Part shown: positions 38,823-40,376 of the stretch, one piece after another
How the letters are laid out: each line of letters starts with the position of its first letter
Position numbering within the stretch: position 1 is the stretch's first letter
Origin: Rhodoferax sp.
Lineage (GTDB): Bacteria > Pseudomonadota > Gammaproteobacteria > Burkholderiales > Burkholderiaceae_C
Direction: 5' to 3'
DNA: 40,376 nt
Assembly: GCA_020048255.1 (NCBI GenBank)
Contig: JAIFMR010000087.1
Coordinates: 1 to 40,376, forward strand
Made by a program: the position numbers and the translations under genes
Notes under the pieces: model-generated
Seen by the model: the letters and a program-made list of their open reading frames with translations, nothing else
What the model was told of the DNA's origin: nothing
Databases searched by the model: none

Positions 38823-39122
38823 TTGAGTCTGATTGCCAACCAACTGAACCTGACAGCGAGCGTCCTCGAAGTAGAACCTTTGCGGTACACGCCTTCAGGT
38901 ATCCCTGCAGTGAACAGTCGTCTGGAGCACGTCTCCGAGATGCTGGAAGCAGGTCAGGTCAGGCAAGTCAAGGCCACCATGAAATCCGTGGCGTTCGGTG
39001 CAGTTGCAGAGCAACTCGCCAGTCAGGATGTCGGTAGCAGCTGGAATTTCAAGGGCTTTGTGGCAACACCCCGTGGTGCAAAGCACGTTGTGTTTCACAT
39101 TCAAGAATTTGCTCAACAGTAA
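38823..39122 (+). CDS. priB: Primosomal replication protein PriB (TTG start)
   Basis: A 99-residue single-domain OB-fold protein: NQLNLTASVLEVEPLRYTPS, then RLEHVSEMLEAGQVRQV and KGFVATPRGAKHVVFHIQEF. PriB helps restart stalled replication forks with PriA and DnaT. The start must be TTG at 38823, because an in-frame TAG lies at 38817-38819 and no ATG or GTG precedes the conserved N terminus. Its place between rpsF and rpsR is the standard one in betaproteobacteria. Confidence 0.94.
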   Translation: MSLIANQLNLTASVLEVEPLRYTPSGIPAVNSRLEHVSEMLEAGQVRQVKATMKSVAFGAVAEQLASQDVGSSWNFKGFVATPRGAKHVVFHIQEFAQQ

Positions 39123-39151
39123 CGCATTTAGATTTATTTAAGGAGTCCATC

Positions 39152-39436
39152 ATGGCCGGACCAAAACGTTTTAATAACAAAGACAAGCGCCCCAAGCGCC
39201 CCGCTCAAAATCTGCTGTTCAAGCGCAAGCGCTTTTGCCGCTTCACGGTAACGGGCGTTGAAGAGATTGATTACAAAGACATCGACACCTTGCGTGATTT
39301 CATTGCTGAAAACGGCAAGATCATTCCCGCACGCCTGACTGGCACCCGTGCCATTTTCCAGCGTCAGCTCAACACCGCTATCAAGCGTGCGCGCTTTTTG
39401 GCCATGTTGCCTTACAGCGATCAGCACAAGATCTAA
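39152..39436 (+). CDS. rpsR: 30S ribosomal protein S18
   Basis: A 94-residue S18: a basic N terminus (KRFNNKDKRPKRPAQNLLFK), then CRFTVTGVEEIDYKDIDTLR and IIPARLTGTRAIFQRQLN. AAGGAG at 39140-39145 precedes the ATG. In the ribosome it forms a pair with S6, whose gene starts this operon. Confidence 0.98.
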   Translation: MAGPKRFNNKDKRPKRPAQNLLFKRKRFCRFTVTGVEEIDYKDIDTLRDFIAENGKIIPARLTGTRAIFQRQLNTAIKRARFLAMLPYSDQHKI

Positions 39437-39448
39437 GGACCCCACACC

Positions 39449-39901
39449 ATGCAAATCATTCTGCTCGACAAGGTGGTTAACCTTGGTAATCTCGGCGAAA
39501 TTGTCCGTGTCAAAGACGGCTATGCACGCAACTTTTTGATCCCTACCGGCCGCGCGCGTCGCGCGACGGAAACAGCCAAGAAAGAGTTTGAAGTGCGTCG
39601 CGCTGAACTCGAAAAGGCTGCTGCAGCCAAGCTGGCTCAGTCGCAAGCTGTCGGCGAAAAGCTGGCCGGTACCACGTGCAAGCTGACTCAAAAGGCCGGC
39701 GTGGATGGACGTTTGTTTGGTTCCGTGACCAATGCGGACATCGCTGAAGAACTGACCAAGAACGGCTTTGCCGTGACCAAGGCCCAGATTCGTATGCCCA
39801 ACGGCCACATCAAGGTGGTCGGTGACAGCACAGTGGGCATCGCTTTGCACACCGACGTGGTAGTGGACATCACTGTCTCGGTTTACGGCGAAACAGCTTA
39901 A
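39449..39901 (+). CDS. rplI: 50S ribosomal protein L9
   Basis: A 150-residue L9: MQIILLDKVVNLGNLGEIVR, VKDGYARNFLIPTGRARRAT, a charged central helix (about 45-75), and the C-terminal domain with VDGRLFGSVTNADIAEEL. It starts 12 bases after rpsR and a terminator follows the stop, which marks the end of the operon. Confidence 0.98.
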   Translation: MQIILLDKVVNLGNLGEIVRVKDGYARNFLIPTGRARRATETAKKEFEVRRAELEKAAAAKLAQSQAVGEKLAGTTCKLTQKAGVDGRLFGSVTNADIAEELTKNGFAVTKAQIRMPNGHIKVVGDSTVGIALHTDVVVDITVSVYGETA

Positions 39902-39921
39902 GCGTTCTACGTTCTCCCTGT

Positions 39922-39954
39922 AAGCCGCCTGAGCGCAAGCTCTGGCGGCTTTTG
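39922..39954 (+). terminator. Intrinsic terminator after rplI
   Basis: AAGCCGCC-T-GAGC-gcaa-GCTC-T-GGCGGCTT with a short T-run: a long stem with one T-T mismatch, 20 bases after the rplI stop. Confidence 0.88.
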
Positions 39955-40079
39955 TATTGCTGTTCTGCCATGACCTTGTTTGCACAGCTTATTCACAGCC
40001 TTTACGACACTTTCCCCCAGCTTTGTCACTCGACACCCATGTCGACACCCCTTAGCATCGGGGATTGAAGGAACCACCC

Positions 40080-40376
40080 ATGTCAGCAGTACTTTCCGCT
40101 CTTCACGACGACCAGGGACACGACCGTCAGGTTGCCCAGTTGCGCATTCCACCTCATTCCATCGAGGCAGAATCCAGCGTGCTGGGTGGCTTGTTGCTGG
40201 ACAACGCGGCTTGGGATCGGGTCAGCGATGTGCTGTCCGAGCACGATTTTTACCGCTATGAACACCGTGCCGTTTTTGCGGCGATGAGTGTCCTGATCAA
40301 CGCCTCCAAACCGGCTGACGTGATCACGGTGTATGAACAGTTGCAGAGTTCGGGTAAGGCGGAAGAAATGGGTGGC
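40080..40376 (+). CDS. dnaB: Replicative DNA helicase DnaB, N-terminal part (cut by window end)
   Basis: The first 99 codons of DnaB: after a short variable N terminus comes RIPPHSIEAESSVLGGLLLD, NAAWDRVSDVLSEHDFYRYE and ADVITVYEQLQSSG, the N-terminal domain that forms the hexamer collar and binds primase. AAGGAA at 40069-40074 precedes the ATG at 40080. The helicase domain lies beyond the window. The position after rplI is typical for beta- and gammaproteobacteria. Confidence 0.97.
   Translation, partial: MSAVLSALHDDQGHDRQVAQLRIPPHSIEAESSVLGGLLLDNAAWDRVSDVLSEHDFYRYEHRAVFAAMSVLINASKPADVITVYEQLQSSGKAEEMGG

Overview
The window looks like a chromosomal segment of a betaproteobacterium of the family Comamonadaceae, perhaps close to Rhodoferax or Polaromonas. 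Three things point there: the gene order rpsF-priB-rpsR-rplI-dnaB, the surE-pcm-nlpD-rlmD run, and four copies of a short intergenic palindromic repeat that I associate from memory with this family. No RNA genes, insertion sequences, phage genes or CRISPR arrays were seen.

Layout. 1-4165: the end of a tyrosine phosphatase gene, a LigB-type dioxygenase, a frameshifted nitroreductase, a DUF3422 membrane protein, a possible small membrane protein and a thioesterase. 4201-12929: a sulfur-oxidation region. It holds two CydA-like membrane subunits (the first carries a fused haem c domain), a monohaem cytochrome c, a flavocytochrome c sulfide dehydrogenase-type flavoprotein, a dihaem cytochrome c, a Cys-poor periplasmic protein, a DsrE-like protein, a SoxH-like metallo-hydrolase and a rhodanese. 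It also holds remnants of a persulfide dioxygenase gene and a second rhodanese gene. 12971-16129: an anaerobic-type cytochrome block (monohaem, NapC/CymA-like tetrahaem, monohaem, and a convergent tetrahaem protein made of two repeats), bracketed by two perfect FNR-type boxes. 16153-19929: a TetR-controlled MacAB-like ABC exporter. 20138-26601: a haem c DUF3365 protein, a FisR-like sigma-54 activator, a CydP-like peptide, a Rieske protein, a CydX-like remnant, an internally deleted SQR-like flavoprotein, a group II truncated haemoglobin, a degenerate persulfide dioxygenase-like protein and CcoG. 26703-40376: housekeeping genes (surE, pcm, nlpD, rlmD, a BI-1 protein, glcG-like, ppsR/ppsA, a sodium:solute symporter, rpsF-priB-rpsR-rplI and the start of dnaB).

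How it may work together. The FisR-like regulator has three N-terminal cysteines with the same spacing as the sulfane-sulfur-sensing cysteines I recall for FisR. Three intergenic regions (before 4390, 22357 and 24516) each carry an ACTGNCA-N4-TGNCAGT-like palindrome 85-94 bp upstream of a GG-N10-GA sigma-54-like element. I infer a (poly)sulfide-responsive regulon that joins a bd-family, cytochrome c-linked oxidase-like complex and a sulfide dehydrogenase to a Rieske/SQR/globin operon and an MBL-ccoG operon. Many sulfur genes here are truncated, frameshifted or lack key residues, so the locus appears to be remodelled or decaying. All family assignments are from reading the sequence; no database search was run.
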